64,000 nucleotides of DNA, from contig NZ_BALU01000008.1 of the NCBI RefSeq assembly GCF_000615285.1, positions 1 through 64,000 on the forward strand, in the 5' to 3' direction. Below are positions 9,184 to 16,593 of this stretch, piece by piece (the stretch's first letter is position 1; each line of letters starts with the position of its first letter). A program made the translations under genes and the position numbers. The DNA comes from Lactobacillus kitasatonis DSM 16761 = JCM 1039. Its GTDB lineage: Bacteria; Bacillota; Bacilli; Lactobacillales; Lactobacillaceae. The notes beneath the pieces are model-generated. The model saw nothing but the letters and a program-made list of their open reading frames with translations, was not told where the DNA came from and searched no databases.

Positions 9184-9732
9184 TTACCTTTCAGTAATGA
9201 ATAACTTATTTTTGATAAAGGATAGTGCATTAATATAGTGCATCAAATATGAACTAGTTACACCGACTAAAATACCTGCTAGAATTCCCATGACTGTAAG
9301 AATGGGGAGATAAAGCATGATATACCAGCTTTTGGCGATCAAGGCAGCCACTAAGAGCTGGCCTAGGTTGTGAATCACGCCACCAATAATTGAGATGCCG
9401 ACGATGCTGAGAAACTTAGGATAGAAGATCATAAATGCTTTCATGATTAGCAAGCTTAAAAAAGCACCGCTAAAAGCATAAATAAAAGTTGAGACAGTTC
9501 CTGAGATGAGTGCCGTTAAAGTGACTCGTAAAAATGTCAAAAGCAGGCAGTCACTAAAGGGCAAAATCAGTAGTGCAATCACTGTAATGATGTTGGTTAA
9601 GCCGATTTTAGCTCCGGGTGCAAATGCAAAAATTGGTGGCAAACTTTGTTCAATAATGCCTAAGATAATGCCTTCTGCACACAGAATGCCTAAAAATATT
9701 GTTTGTTGTAAAGTTTGTTTTGATTTCATCAT
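9184..9732 (-). CDS. eetB: EetB, membrane protein of extracellular electron transfer (Gx transporter family)
   Basis: A 182-residue polytopic protein with about five hydrophobic helices. It matches the 'Gx transporter' family (formerly heptaprenyl diphosphate synthase component I) through segments such as FAPGAKIGLTNIITVIALL and GGVIHNLGQL. In Listeria EetB works with EetA, apparently relaying electrons from the quinone pool to extracellular flavins. Its ATG overlaps the eetA stop (ATGATGA), a typical coupled pair; a second ATG follows immediately. The next gene is dmkB. Function is inferred from context and homology; the biochemistry of the family is incompletely known. Confidence 0.82.
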   Translation of the reverse strand: MMKSKQTLQQTIFLGILCAEGIILGIIEQSLPPIFAFAPGAKIGLTNIITVIALLILPFSDCLLLTFLRVTLTALISGTVSTFIYAFSGAFLSLLIMKAFMIFYPKFLSIVGISIIGGVIHNLGQLLVAALIAKSWYIMLYLPILTVMGILAGILVGVTSSYLMHYINALSFIKNKLFITER

Positions 9733-10130
9733 GGATTTACCAACGTGTGGTCAAAGTCTTTTTTGTTTGCGGGGTGGCCATTTTGCTTAATTTCCACTAA
9801 GAACTTATGGGGCAAGCAAACAATCGTCTGTCCCGGCTTGCTCTTCCAACCTTCTTTAACGCAAATCTGATCTTTGCAATTAGCCTCAATCATATGAACT
9901 TTTTTATTACGGACCTCTAAGACATTTCTTTTTCCATTTTTGTCATAGGTCCAAACAGTGTTTTGTTTTAAATTTATTTTTTTAACTACTTTATTGTTAA
10001 CCTTAACCACTGCGATTTCTTCATTAGTTGGACTTGTTTGTTTATGCGTTTTTAAAAAGAAGAAGGGAGTAAAGCTAAGCGCCAGCAAAAGAATCCCAAT
10101 AATAATGTCTCCAATTTTTATTTTTCTCAT
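9729..10130 (-). CDS. eetA: EetA, NusG domain II-containing extracytoplasmic protein
   Basis: A 133-residue protein: an N-terminal membrane anchor (IIIGILLLALSFTPFFFL, about residues 9-26) then an extracellular beta-rich NusG domain II-like region with AVVKVNNKVVKKINL, a CKDQICVKEGW segment with two cysteines, and CLPHKFLVEI. This is the pattern of EetA in FLEET loci. The start at 10130 follows GAGG about ten bases upstream; the longer in-frame start at 10157 lies in the preceding terminator. It overlaps eetB by four bases. The conserved Cys residues outside the membrane may form a disulfide or bind a cofactor; that is inference. Confidence 0.82.
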   Translation of the reverse strand: MRKIKIGDIIIGILLLALSFTPFFFLKTHKQTSPTNEEIAVVKVNNKVVKKINLKQNTVWTYDKNGKRNVLEVRNKKVHMIEANCKDQICVKEGWKSKPGQTIVCLPHKFLVEIKQNGHPANKKDFDHTLVNP

Positions 10131-10155
10131 GCTGGCCAACCTCACTATATCAATC

Positions 10156-10193
10156 AAAAAGGTCTTATAGCTATAAAACTATAGGACCTTTTT
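10156..10193 (-). terminator. Terminator downstream of ndh2, just upstream of eetA
   Basis: Fifteen-pair stem AAAAAGGTCTTATAG/CTATAGGACCTTTTT with one G-T pair, flanked by A and T runs. It separates ndh2 from eetA, so the two are probably not one simple transcript unless there is read-through. Confidence 0.8.
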
Positions 10194-10209
10194 ACTAACT
10201 GATAATATT

Positions 10210-12107
10210 TTAATTCTTTACACCGTTTTTGTCGACATGATATATCGGCCGCAGGACTCCATATCTTGCCTTGCCAAGAGTCTTTTCAAGCCATGGGACG
10301 AACCACATATCAAGACCGAATGATCTACCAGAACCATTCATTACTGCAATTGCAGCGAAGAACATCCAAACGTTTACCCAGTAGTTCATGCCTGATAAAC
10401 AGAAGATAGCGATAAATGCGGCACTCATACCACCAGCTAAGAATGTACATAAACCGATGACTAAAAGTACACCCAACAAAATTTCGACAACTGTCATAAT
10501 CTTTTGTGCGTTTAAGGCAGCGGCTTTGTTAGGAATAACTGCTTTAGTCATTGATTGAACCCAACTTGGCATTTGGTCGAATACAGCCATTGGTGAGTGA
10601 CCATAATCATAGTTGAGTGAGAACTGAACGGCATTTGCACTTGCGGCAGCTGCTTTACCACTAGCTGCTGTAGTTGCGGCTGCCTTTGAAGTTGCACCAC
10701 TAGTAGCTGCTTGAGCAAGCCATGGGAAATGTAACTGAAGCTTGTTGCTAAACCAAGAACCAGATCCTTGTACTTTGTACCAGCAATCGATCAGCCACAT
10801 CATACCTAAGAAAATTCTAAGTGGGACAGTCCAAAGAACGTTACCATAGCGGTTAAGGTTACCACGCCAAAGCGTTGGACGCTTAATTCTGAACCATTCA
10901 TTCATAATGTAGTGGAACAAGTAGTAACCAGAATAGATCTCGATGAAGTAGATCATATCAACTAAGTCTTTCATCAAGATTGCGAAGAAACCACTTAAGT
11001 GGAAGGTATTAACTAATGAAGCAACACCCCAACTAGGCCCAAGTGAAACCATGAAGCCTGAGTAGGTACCTTTGAACTTAGTAGGTTCGCCGCCGTTGAT
11101 TTGTGCCAGGATGTTCTTAAAGGCACATTTACCAGCCGATTCGGCACCTTGAACGACTTGAGGTTCGCCTCGACCTGAACCATTTTCATCGTACATAGCC
11201 ACGTCACCGATAACGTAGATGTGTGGATCATTTGGAATTTGTGAATATTGGTTAACAACGATTCTGCCAGCTCTAGCAGTTTCAAAGCCAAAGTCTTTAG
11301 CGGAATCAACAGCTTTAACACCGGCTGTCCAAATCAAAGTTCTGGTAGGGAAGGTATCGCCACTCTTTAAATCGATGTGGTCATCATGAACACCAACTAC
11401 ACCGGTATTTACTTTGATATCAACACCATGCTTGGTTAAGTATTTTTCAGCTTGTCAGCATCAGCACGATCAAGCATGTTCATTACAGTAGGTGCCATTT
11501 CCATCATAGTGATCTTAATTTCATCTGGATGCAAGTTGTAGCGTTTAGCTAATTCTGGCTTCCATGAATTAAGTTCACCAGCCATTTCAGTACCAGTAAA
11601 ACCAGTACCAACAATGACGAAGTTCAAGAATTGCTTTCTTCTTTCAGGATCACGTTCTTGTGCACCCAAGTGAACCATTAAATCGATGTGATTACGCAAT
11701 CTGTCGGCGTCATCTAAGCTGCCAAGCGTAAAGCCATATTCTTTAACGCCAGGAGTACCGAAGTCGTTTGGTTGAGAACCGATTGCTAAAACTGCGTAAT
11801 CATATGGATATTCGCCGTTTTTACCGATAACTTTTTTAGACTTTTGATCAATCTTAGTAACTTCATCAGTAACCACATCAACATGCTTTCTACGTGAAAA
11901 TAGTCTCTGTAAGTCGTACTTAAGTGCACTAGGATCGACACGGTCTGCTGCAACTTCATGCAAAGAAGTCATCATTGTCATATAGGGATGCTTATCAATT
12001 AAAGTAATCTTTACATCCTTATTTTTCTTGAGTTTTTTTGCTAAGTGTTTAGTGGTATACAAGCCACCAAATCCACCACCTATAACCACGATGTTGGTTT
12101 GGGTCAT
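10210..12107 (-). pseudogene. ndh2: Type II NADH dehydrogenase Ndh2 with C-terminal membrane domain, one-base frameshift near 11443
   Basis: Flavoprotein that oxidises NADH and reduces (demethyl)menaquinone. The N-terminus has the FAD-binding GGGFGGLYTTKHLA, the middle a second dinucleotide region NFVIVGTGFTGTEMAGEL, and the FAD-proximal IGDVAMYDE. The last ~200 residues are unusual for ordinary NDH-2: a hydrophobic, DoxX-like set of helices (RIFLGMMWLIDCWYK, VVEILLGVLLVIGLCTFLAG) with an Ala/Thr-rich loop, as in FLEET Ndh2. At 11443-11447 a T run is one short (A run on the coding strand). Restoring it gives KLKKYLTKHGVDIK and a 632-residue protein, close to FLEET Ndh2 length. As written the protein stops at 11436. 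AGGGGTGG precedes the ATG at 12107. Confidence 0.85.
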
Positions 12108-12322
12108 TATTTCCACCCCTCTAAAATATGAAAAAATGTACTTTTTTATTCAAGATACAAACTAATTATACAATAAAAAACTATATGATAAAGTGCTATT
12201 TTTCACATAGTAAAAGAAATTATAAGCAAAATATTTTATTAAAATTATAATAAAGTGTTATTAAAACTCGTATTGCCGTAGTTTTGAAAAATATAAAAAG
12301 ATAAAACTTATGATGGTATTTG

Positions 12323-12331
12323 TGATAGAAT
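12323..12331 (+). promoter_or_regulatory. Candidate extended -10 promoter for pplA
   Basis: TGATAGAAT contains a TGn extension and a -10 element TAGAAT, 45 bases before the pplA ATG. No good -35 was seen, which is acceptable for an extended -10 promoter. The region upstream is very AT-rich and shared with divergent ndh2. Confidence 0.45.
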
Positions 12332-12375
12332 ACACATAGATATTAAGTTTGTATATATAGATAGAGGGTTTATTT

Positions 12376-13302
12376 ATGAAAGCTAAAAAGATTATTTATG
12401 GTATTTCTGTAGCTACCTTATCTACATTGATGTTGACTGCATGTTCAACTACTGCAAGTAACTCAAACTCAAGCAAGTCATCATCATCAAGCAAGGCTAA
12501 GACTACTCAAGTTGTTAAGAAGCAAAAAGTGGGCAAGCAAATTGCTGGTGCTAAGTTAAAGGATGGTACTTACAAGTTAGTTGAAGATAACTACGACCAT
12601 GGCTACAAGGTTAAGATGTCAATGACTGTCAAGGGTGGCAAGGTTACTGACGCAACTTATGACCAAGTAAACAAAGACGGTAAGTCAAAGACCCAAGATG
12701 CTTCATACGAAAAGCAAATGAAGAAGTACTCAAAGGTTGGTCCTAAGGAATACATCAACACTTTGAGCAAGGAATTTAAGGCAAACGGTGCTAATATTAA
12801 CGGCATTCAAGTAGTATCAGGTGCTACTAGCTCAAGTGACAGTATGAGAAACTATGCTAGTCAATTAGTACAAGCTGCTCAAAAGGGTGATACTGCAACT
12901 ATTCACATTAACAACAACGCTAAGTACAAGGATGGTACTTACAAGCTTGAAACCTTGAACTACGATCACGGTTACCACCAAGTTTACACTTTGACCATTA
13001 AGAATGGTAAGATCTCAGACCTTAAGTACGACCAAGTAAACAAGAAGGGTCAATCAAAGACTCAAAACGCTTCATACGAAAAGCAAATGAAGAAGTACTC
13101 AAAAGTTGGTCCTAAGGAATACATCAAGAAGTTAAGAAAAGAATTCTTGGACAACGATGGTGATATGGAAAAGGTACAAGTAGTATCAGGTGCTACTGAA
13201 TCATCAAACGACTTTATTACCTACGTATCCCAATTGTTGAACGCAGCTCAAAAGGGTAACACTAAGACAATTAAGGTTGACAATATTCTTTATAAAGAAT
13301 AA
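12376..13302 (+). CDS. pplA: PplA-like FMN-binding lipoprotein with two flavinylation domains
   Basis: Extracellular electron carrier of the FLEET system. The 308-residue protein starts with a lipoprotein signal (lipobox LTAC, Cys near residue 23), then a Ser/Asn/Lys-rich linker and two tandem FMN-binding domains (about residues 55-175 and 190-305). Each has DGTYKL, a YDHGY motif, ASYEKQMKKYSKVGPKEYI (identical in both copies) and the covalent flavin site SGAT (VVSGATSSS and VVSGATESS), whose Thr is the residue FmnB/ApbE links to FMN. GAGGG lies before the ATG. The following gene is the ApbE-type transferase that would modify it. The two-domain form matches Listeria PplA. Confidence 0.92.
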   Translation: MKAKKIIYGISVATLSTLMLTACSTTASNSNSSKSSSSSKAKTTQVVKKQKVGKQIAGAKLKDGTYKLVEDNYDHGYKVKMSMTVKGGKVTDATYDQVNKDGKSKTQDASYEKQMKKYSKVGPKEYINTLSKEFKANGANINGIQVVSGATSSSDSMRNYASQLVQAAQKGDTATIHINNNAKYKDGTYKLETLNYDHGYHQVYTLTIKNGKISDLKYDQVNKKGQSKTQNASYEKQMKKYSKVGPKEYIKKLRKEFLDNDGDMEKVQVVSGATESSNDFITYVSQLLNAAQKGNTKTIKVDNILYKE

Positions 13303-13329
13303 TTTATCTGTATGAAGATAATGATTAAA

Positions 13330-13358
13330 AGAGTAGTATAAAAGACTACTCTTTTTTT
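13330..13358 (+). terminator. Terminator between pplA and fmnB
   Basis: Perfect 8-bp stem AGAGTAGT/ACTACTCT with a seven-base loop, followed by seven T. It ends about 15 bases before the fmnB start, so fmnB transcription probably relies on partial read-through. Confidence 0.85.
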
Positions 13359-13373
13359 ATTGGAGATTTAAAA

Positions 13374-14456
13374 TTGAAGAGAAAATTACCTATAGTTTTT
13401 TTGCTTTTGTTGATGCTGCTGACAGTGGTAACGGGATGCAGCACTAAAAGCAAAACGCAGAATAAAAGTACAACTAATTTAACTACTAAGCCAACTGAAG
13501 ATACACAGTTCTTAATGGGCACTGTTTGTACAATCAAGATTTATAACAAGAATAAAAGTGCGGCTTTAGATGATGGCTTTGCTCGAATTAAAAAATTGGC
13601 TGATGAAATTACCGTTAACCAAAAGGGCAGTGAAGTAGATAAAATTAACGCTGAAGCTGGAAAGAAGCCAGTGAAAGTTTCAGCGGATGTCTACGACCTA
13701 TGCAAGAAGGCATATTATTATAGCCAAAACTCACACGAATCCTTTGATATGGCAATTGGGCCGATTACGAGTTTATGGCGGATTGGCTTCCCTGATGCGC
13801 ATAAACCAACGCAAAAACAAATTGATACTCGTTTGCCGCTGGTTAACTATCGCAATGTTAAGTTTAATGATGCTGAGCGTACTGTTTATTTAACTAGGAA
13901 AAACATGAAACTGGACTTAGGCGGGATTGCCAAAGGCTATATTACCGACCAAGTGAAAAAAGTTTTAGTTAAAGATGGCGTAACCAGTGCAATTATCGAT
14001 TTAGGTGGTAATGTATATGTATTGGGTCCTTCACCAACCAATCATAGTAATTGGACGGTAGGCATTCAAGATCCTAAAAAGAGTCGCGGTACCGCAATTG
14101 GTTCTATTCCAGAAATGAATAAGACGATTGTTACTTCAGGTATTTATGAACGATACTTAAAAGTGGGCAAGACGATCTATAGTCATTTGATGGACCCTAA
14201 GACTGGTTATCCTTTCCAAAATAATTTGATGGGTGTTTCTATTGTGACGAAGAATTCTGTTGATGGGGATGCACTTTCAACTGCTACTTTTGATAAAGGA
14301 CTTGAAAAAGGCTACCAGTACATTGAACATAAAAAGGGTACTGACGCGATTTTTATCACTAAAGATAAGAAAGTCTATATTACAAGTGGCTGGAAGAATA
14401 AATTCAAATTGTTCAAGGACTCAGGCTATAAATTAGCTGAGATCAAAACGAGGTAA
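13374..14456 (+). CDS. fmnB: FmnB, ApbE-family FAD:protein FMN transferase (lipoprotein)
   Basis: Extracellular transferase that takes FMN from FAD and attaches it to Thr in SGAT-type motifs of PplA. The 360-residue protein starts with TTG (GGAG about ten bases upstream), has a lipoprotein signal (VVTGC) and ApbE landmarks: FLMGTVCTIKIY, the LDLGGIAKGYITDQV region, SAIIDLGGN, and the C-terminal metal/FAD region HLMDPKTGYPFQNN and DALSTATF. It lies 70 bases after pplA behind a terminator and is followed 3 bases later by a DUF1828 gene. The lipid anchor places it outside the membrane, as expected for FLEET FmnB. Confidence 0.92.
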   Translation: MKRKLPIVFLLLLMLLTVVTGCSTKSKTQNKSTTNLTTKPTEDTQFLMGTVCTIKIYNKNKSAALDDGFARIKKLADEITVNQKGSEVDKINAEAGKKPVKVSADVYDLCKKAYYYSQNSHESFDMAIGPITSLWRIGFPDAHKPTQKQIDTRLPLVNYRNVKFNDAERTVYLTRKNMKLDLGGIAKGYITDQVKKVLVKDGVTSAIIDLGGNVYVLGPSPTNHSNWTVGIQDPKKSRGTAIGSIPEMNKTIVTSGIYERYLKVGKTIYSHLMDPKTGYPFQNNLMGVSIVTKNSVDGDALSTATFDKGLEKGYQYIEHKKGTDAIFITKDKKVYITSGWKNKFKLFKDSGYKLAEIKTR

Positions 14457-14459
14457 AAG

Positions 14460-14840
14460 ATGAAACAAGACGAAACAAAGGCTCTAGACAGAGAAATTGG
14501 TGATTATGTAGCTGAAAATACCAAGATTATTTGGGTAGATAATCACACAATGCAAATTGCGACGATGATGATCGATTCTTATGGTGATACGGTTTATGTC
14601 TGGGTAGAAGAAGCTGAAGACCATTGTCGTGTTAGTGATGGCGGCCGTATTTTGTTCAAGCTTGATCCAAACAGTGAGGATAAAGAATTAAATGAAACGG
14701 CAAAAGAAATTGCGATCGGCTCAGGTTATCAGTTTGACGACGATCACTTTGAACTCTATGTCGATGTTGACCGTAAGAACGTTGCACAAGCTGCAATGAA
14801 GTTGGCACAGCTTCAAGTTGCTATTTCATATTTAGGCTAA
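14460..14840 (+). CDS. DUF1828 domain protein
   Basis: A 126-residue soluble, acidic protein fitting DUF1828: TKIIWVDNHTMQIAT, then DTVYVWVEEAEDHCRVSDGG (a segment typical of the family's 'I/V-SDGG' core) and a helical tail AAMKLAQLQVAISYL. AGGTAAAAG precedes the ATG, 3 bases after the fmnB stop, so the two are co-transcribed. DUF1828 proteins are often seen near mobile elements or surface loci; no function is established. A link to electron transfer is suggested only by the operon. Confidence 0.75.
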   Translation: MKQDETKALDREIGDYVAENTKIIWVDNHTMQIATMMIDSYGDTVYVWVEEAEDHCRVSDGGRILFKLDPNSEDKELNETAKEIAIGSGYQFDDDHFELYVDVDRKNVAQAAMKLAQLQVAISYLG

Positions 14841-14841
14841 A

Positions 14842-14886
14842 AAATACATCCCTTAAACTTTTGGTAGTTCAGGGATGTATTTTTCT
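14842..14886 (+). terminator. Terminator of the fmnB-DUF1828 operon
   Basis: Perfect 12-bp stem AAATACATCCCT/AGGGATGTATTT with a 17-base loop, then TTCT. It marks the right end of the electron-transfer cluster. Confidence 0.8.
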
Positions 14887-14908
14887 ATTCAGTTTTCTTC
14901 GGACGCCT

Positions 14909-15040
14909 TTAATCATTTTTGGGGATCCTTTCTACATTAACATCTTCCGGCTTTTGCCCATTTAAATCAAAATTAGCAATAGCCTCATCTAAGTTCATCA
15001 TGGTTTCTGCATCTGGAATACAAGAAATTCTAAACTCCAT
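14909..15040 (-). CDS. Small hypothetical protein (43 aa)
   Basis: Reverse-strand ORF with a good ribosome site (GGTGAG, nine bases before the ATG at 15040). The acidic product begins EFRISCIPDAETMMNLDEAI and ends DVNVERIPKND; no membrane segment. An alternative ATG three codons upstream is too close to the ribosome site. It has no recognised family; the plausible start context and normal codon use make it a likely real short gene. Confidence 0.5.
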   Translation of the reverse strand: MEFRISCIPDAETMMNLDEAIANFDLNGQKPEDVNVERIPKND

Positions 15041-15086
15041 AGATATCATCTCACCGTCATTGTAAATCGCTTACATATAAAAGTTA

Positions 15087-15113
15087 AGAAAAAACCGCAA
15101 CTTTTGTTGCGGC
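15087..15113 (-). terminator. Terminator downstream of the 110-aa membrane protein gene
   Basis: On the minus strand, stem CCGCAAC/GTTGCGG with an AAAA loop followed by T6. It lies just past the stop of the gene ending at 15119. Confidence 0.8.
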
Positions 15114-15118
15114 ATTAT

Positions 15119-15451
15119 TTATTCTTTCTTTTTGTTGTCGTGTTGCATAAAAATAAAGAAAGCAGACACGATATTAATAATAACTGCAGGTAGTGCAAGG
15201 GCAGCGGTGAAACCATACAATGCATTGCCAATAACGCCTAAGATTGGTCCAACTAATGAGATCTTTAAGTTGTGTGATTGCACAACCGCGATGGCGTTGA
15301 TAATTACACCAGCCCAGGCAAACAGATAATAGAACATAGCCATTCTAGTGGTAAAAGTTGCACCGAAAATGGCAAACCAGGAAGCAATGAACAAGATGCA
15401 GTTTAATAGGTTGATGCCCCCGATCCATAAATCGAATTTAGTTTTTTTCAT
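15119..15451 (-). CDS. Hypothetical four-helix membrane protein (110 aa)
   Basis: Four hydrophobic segments (about residues 10-30, 34-54, 62-80 and 85-103) with short loops and a charged tail HDNKKKE. The ribosome site GGAGGAGAAA lies directly before the ATG. It lies 17 bases after the SorC-type regulator on the same strand, so co-transcription is likely. No named family recognised; the topology is like many small lactobacillar membrane proteins of unknown role. Confidence 0.72.
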   Translation of the reverse strand: MKKTKFDLWIGGINLLNCILFIASWFAIFGATFTTRMAMFYYLFAWAGVIINAIAVVQSHNLKISLVGPILGVIGNALYGFTAALALPAVIINIVSAFFIFMQHDNKKKE

Positions 15452-15468
15452 TTTTCTCCTCCAAAAAA

Positions 15469-16407
15469 TTAGTCTTCTTGTTGTAACACTCTCTCTGCAA
15501 TCGCGTCGTTAGTTACTAAATGAGTAATAATGCCGCTGCGAAGAGCCCCAAGCAATGCTTCAGACTTGAAACGATTGCTTACTACACAGAAACGGATAGG
15601 CGTTTTCATAATATCTTCCATTGAGATACCACAGATATGCTTTTCAATAGAAGGGAAGAAATTACCATCAATATCATAAGGGCGACCCATAATCATACCT
15701 GCTATCTTATCTTGTGGAATGTCTTTAAATAATTTTGGCCCATAGTTAGCTAGTAAAAATTGATTGGTTCTAAAAGCATCAAAGGTTCCTAAGCCAGTAA
15801 ATAACAATTCAAGATCGTGATAACAATTTTCAATTATCTTAAAGTAAGGCTCTGTCTTTAAACTAGGGATGATTTTAGGGTTAATGGTGTAAAGAGGTGC
15901 AGGCAGATTCAAACTATGTGCATGCAAGCTGTCAGCGGCTTCTTGAGCCAAAGGATTCTTACGACGGTTAGCGTTAATTGGTTGGCCCAACAGTTGAACA
16001 AAGTAAAGCTTAGTTAAGGTTTCCTCAGAAAAATCATTGATTACTCCGCGCATAGTTGAACCCCAGCTGACACCAGCAATTTTAGTATTTTGCAAGTAGT
16101 TTTCAATTTGCTTAGAGGCATAGTTGATTACTGCTTCGCCATCGTCATCTTTATCTTCATAGCTGTGCAGGATAAAAACTTCTTTTAAACCAAATTTCTT
16201 TTGAAATTCGCGCTCTAATACTTGGTTGCGTTTAACACCTTGTGTGATTTGAATTTTAACGATGCCGCGCATTTCGGCATCATCTAGCGCTTTAGTAATT
16301 AAGTAGCGTGATAGATTGTATTTTTGTGAAATTTCGCCAATGTTTAATTTACTTAAGTAAAAATCATGAGCAATATCAGCCAATTGTTCATCTGTTAATT
16401 GTGCCAC
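15469..16407 (-). CDS. SorC/DeoR-type sugar-binding transcriptional regulator
   Basis: A 312-residue regulator. Residues 1-60 form a helix-turn-helix (KLNIGEISQKYNLSRYLITK), and the rest resembles the SorC sugar-phosphate-binding domain (GVSWGSTMRGVI near residue 110, GIITHLVTNDAIAERVL at the end). GTG start preceded by GGAAG. SorC proteins usually respond to phosphorylated sugars and control nearby catabolic genes; here no sugar operon is adjacent. The downstream partner is a small membrane protein and the divergent gene is a ThrE-like exporter, so its target is unclear; autoregulation through the shared 186-base intergenic region is possible. Confidence 0.85.
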   Translation of the reverse strand: MAQLTDEQLADIAHDFYLSKLNIGEISQKYNLSRYLITKALDDAEMRGIVKIQITQGVKRNQVLEREFQKKFGLKEVFILHSYEDKDDDGEAVINYASKQIENYLQNTKIAGVSWGSTMRGVINDFSEETLTKLYFVQLLGQPINANRRKNPLAQEAADSLHAHSLNLPAPLYTINPKIIPSLKTEPYFKIIENCYHDLELLFTGLGTFDAFRTNQFLLANYGPKLFKDIPQDKIAGMIMGRPYDIDGNFFPSIEKHICGISMEDIMKTPIRFCVVSNRFKSEALLGALRSGIITHLVTNDAIAERVLQQED

Positions 16408-16517
16408 TTTAATTTCTTCCTTTATATCTATGTTATTGGGCTCTCTAAAAACATTATAAATTTAAAGTAATAAAAAAGGAGCACTAATTTGAAAAATTGT
16501 AAAATTTTATACCCTGC

Positions 16518-16546
16518 TTGATATAAATCATGTGTTAGAATATAAA
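16518..16546 (+). promoter_or_regulatory. Promoter of the ThrE-like gene
   Basis: -35 TTGATA (16518-16523), 17-base spacer, -10 TATAAA (16541-16546): a near-consensus vegetative promoter 48 bases upstream of the ATG at 16594. Confidence 0.7.
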
Positions 16547-16593
16547 AGCTATAATTTTACTAAAATTAAAGACAGAGGAAAGTAATCATATCA

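Noticed and set aside
12541-13260. Direct repeat suggesting a repeat array
   Set aside because: It is the coding duplication of two FMN-binding domains within pplA, not a non-coding repeat or CRISPR.
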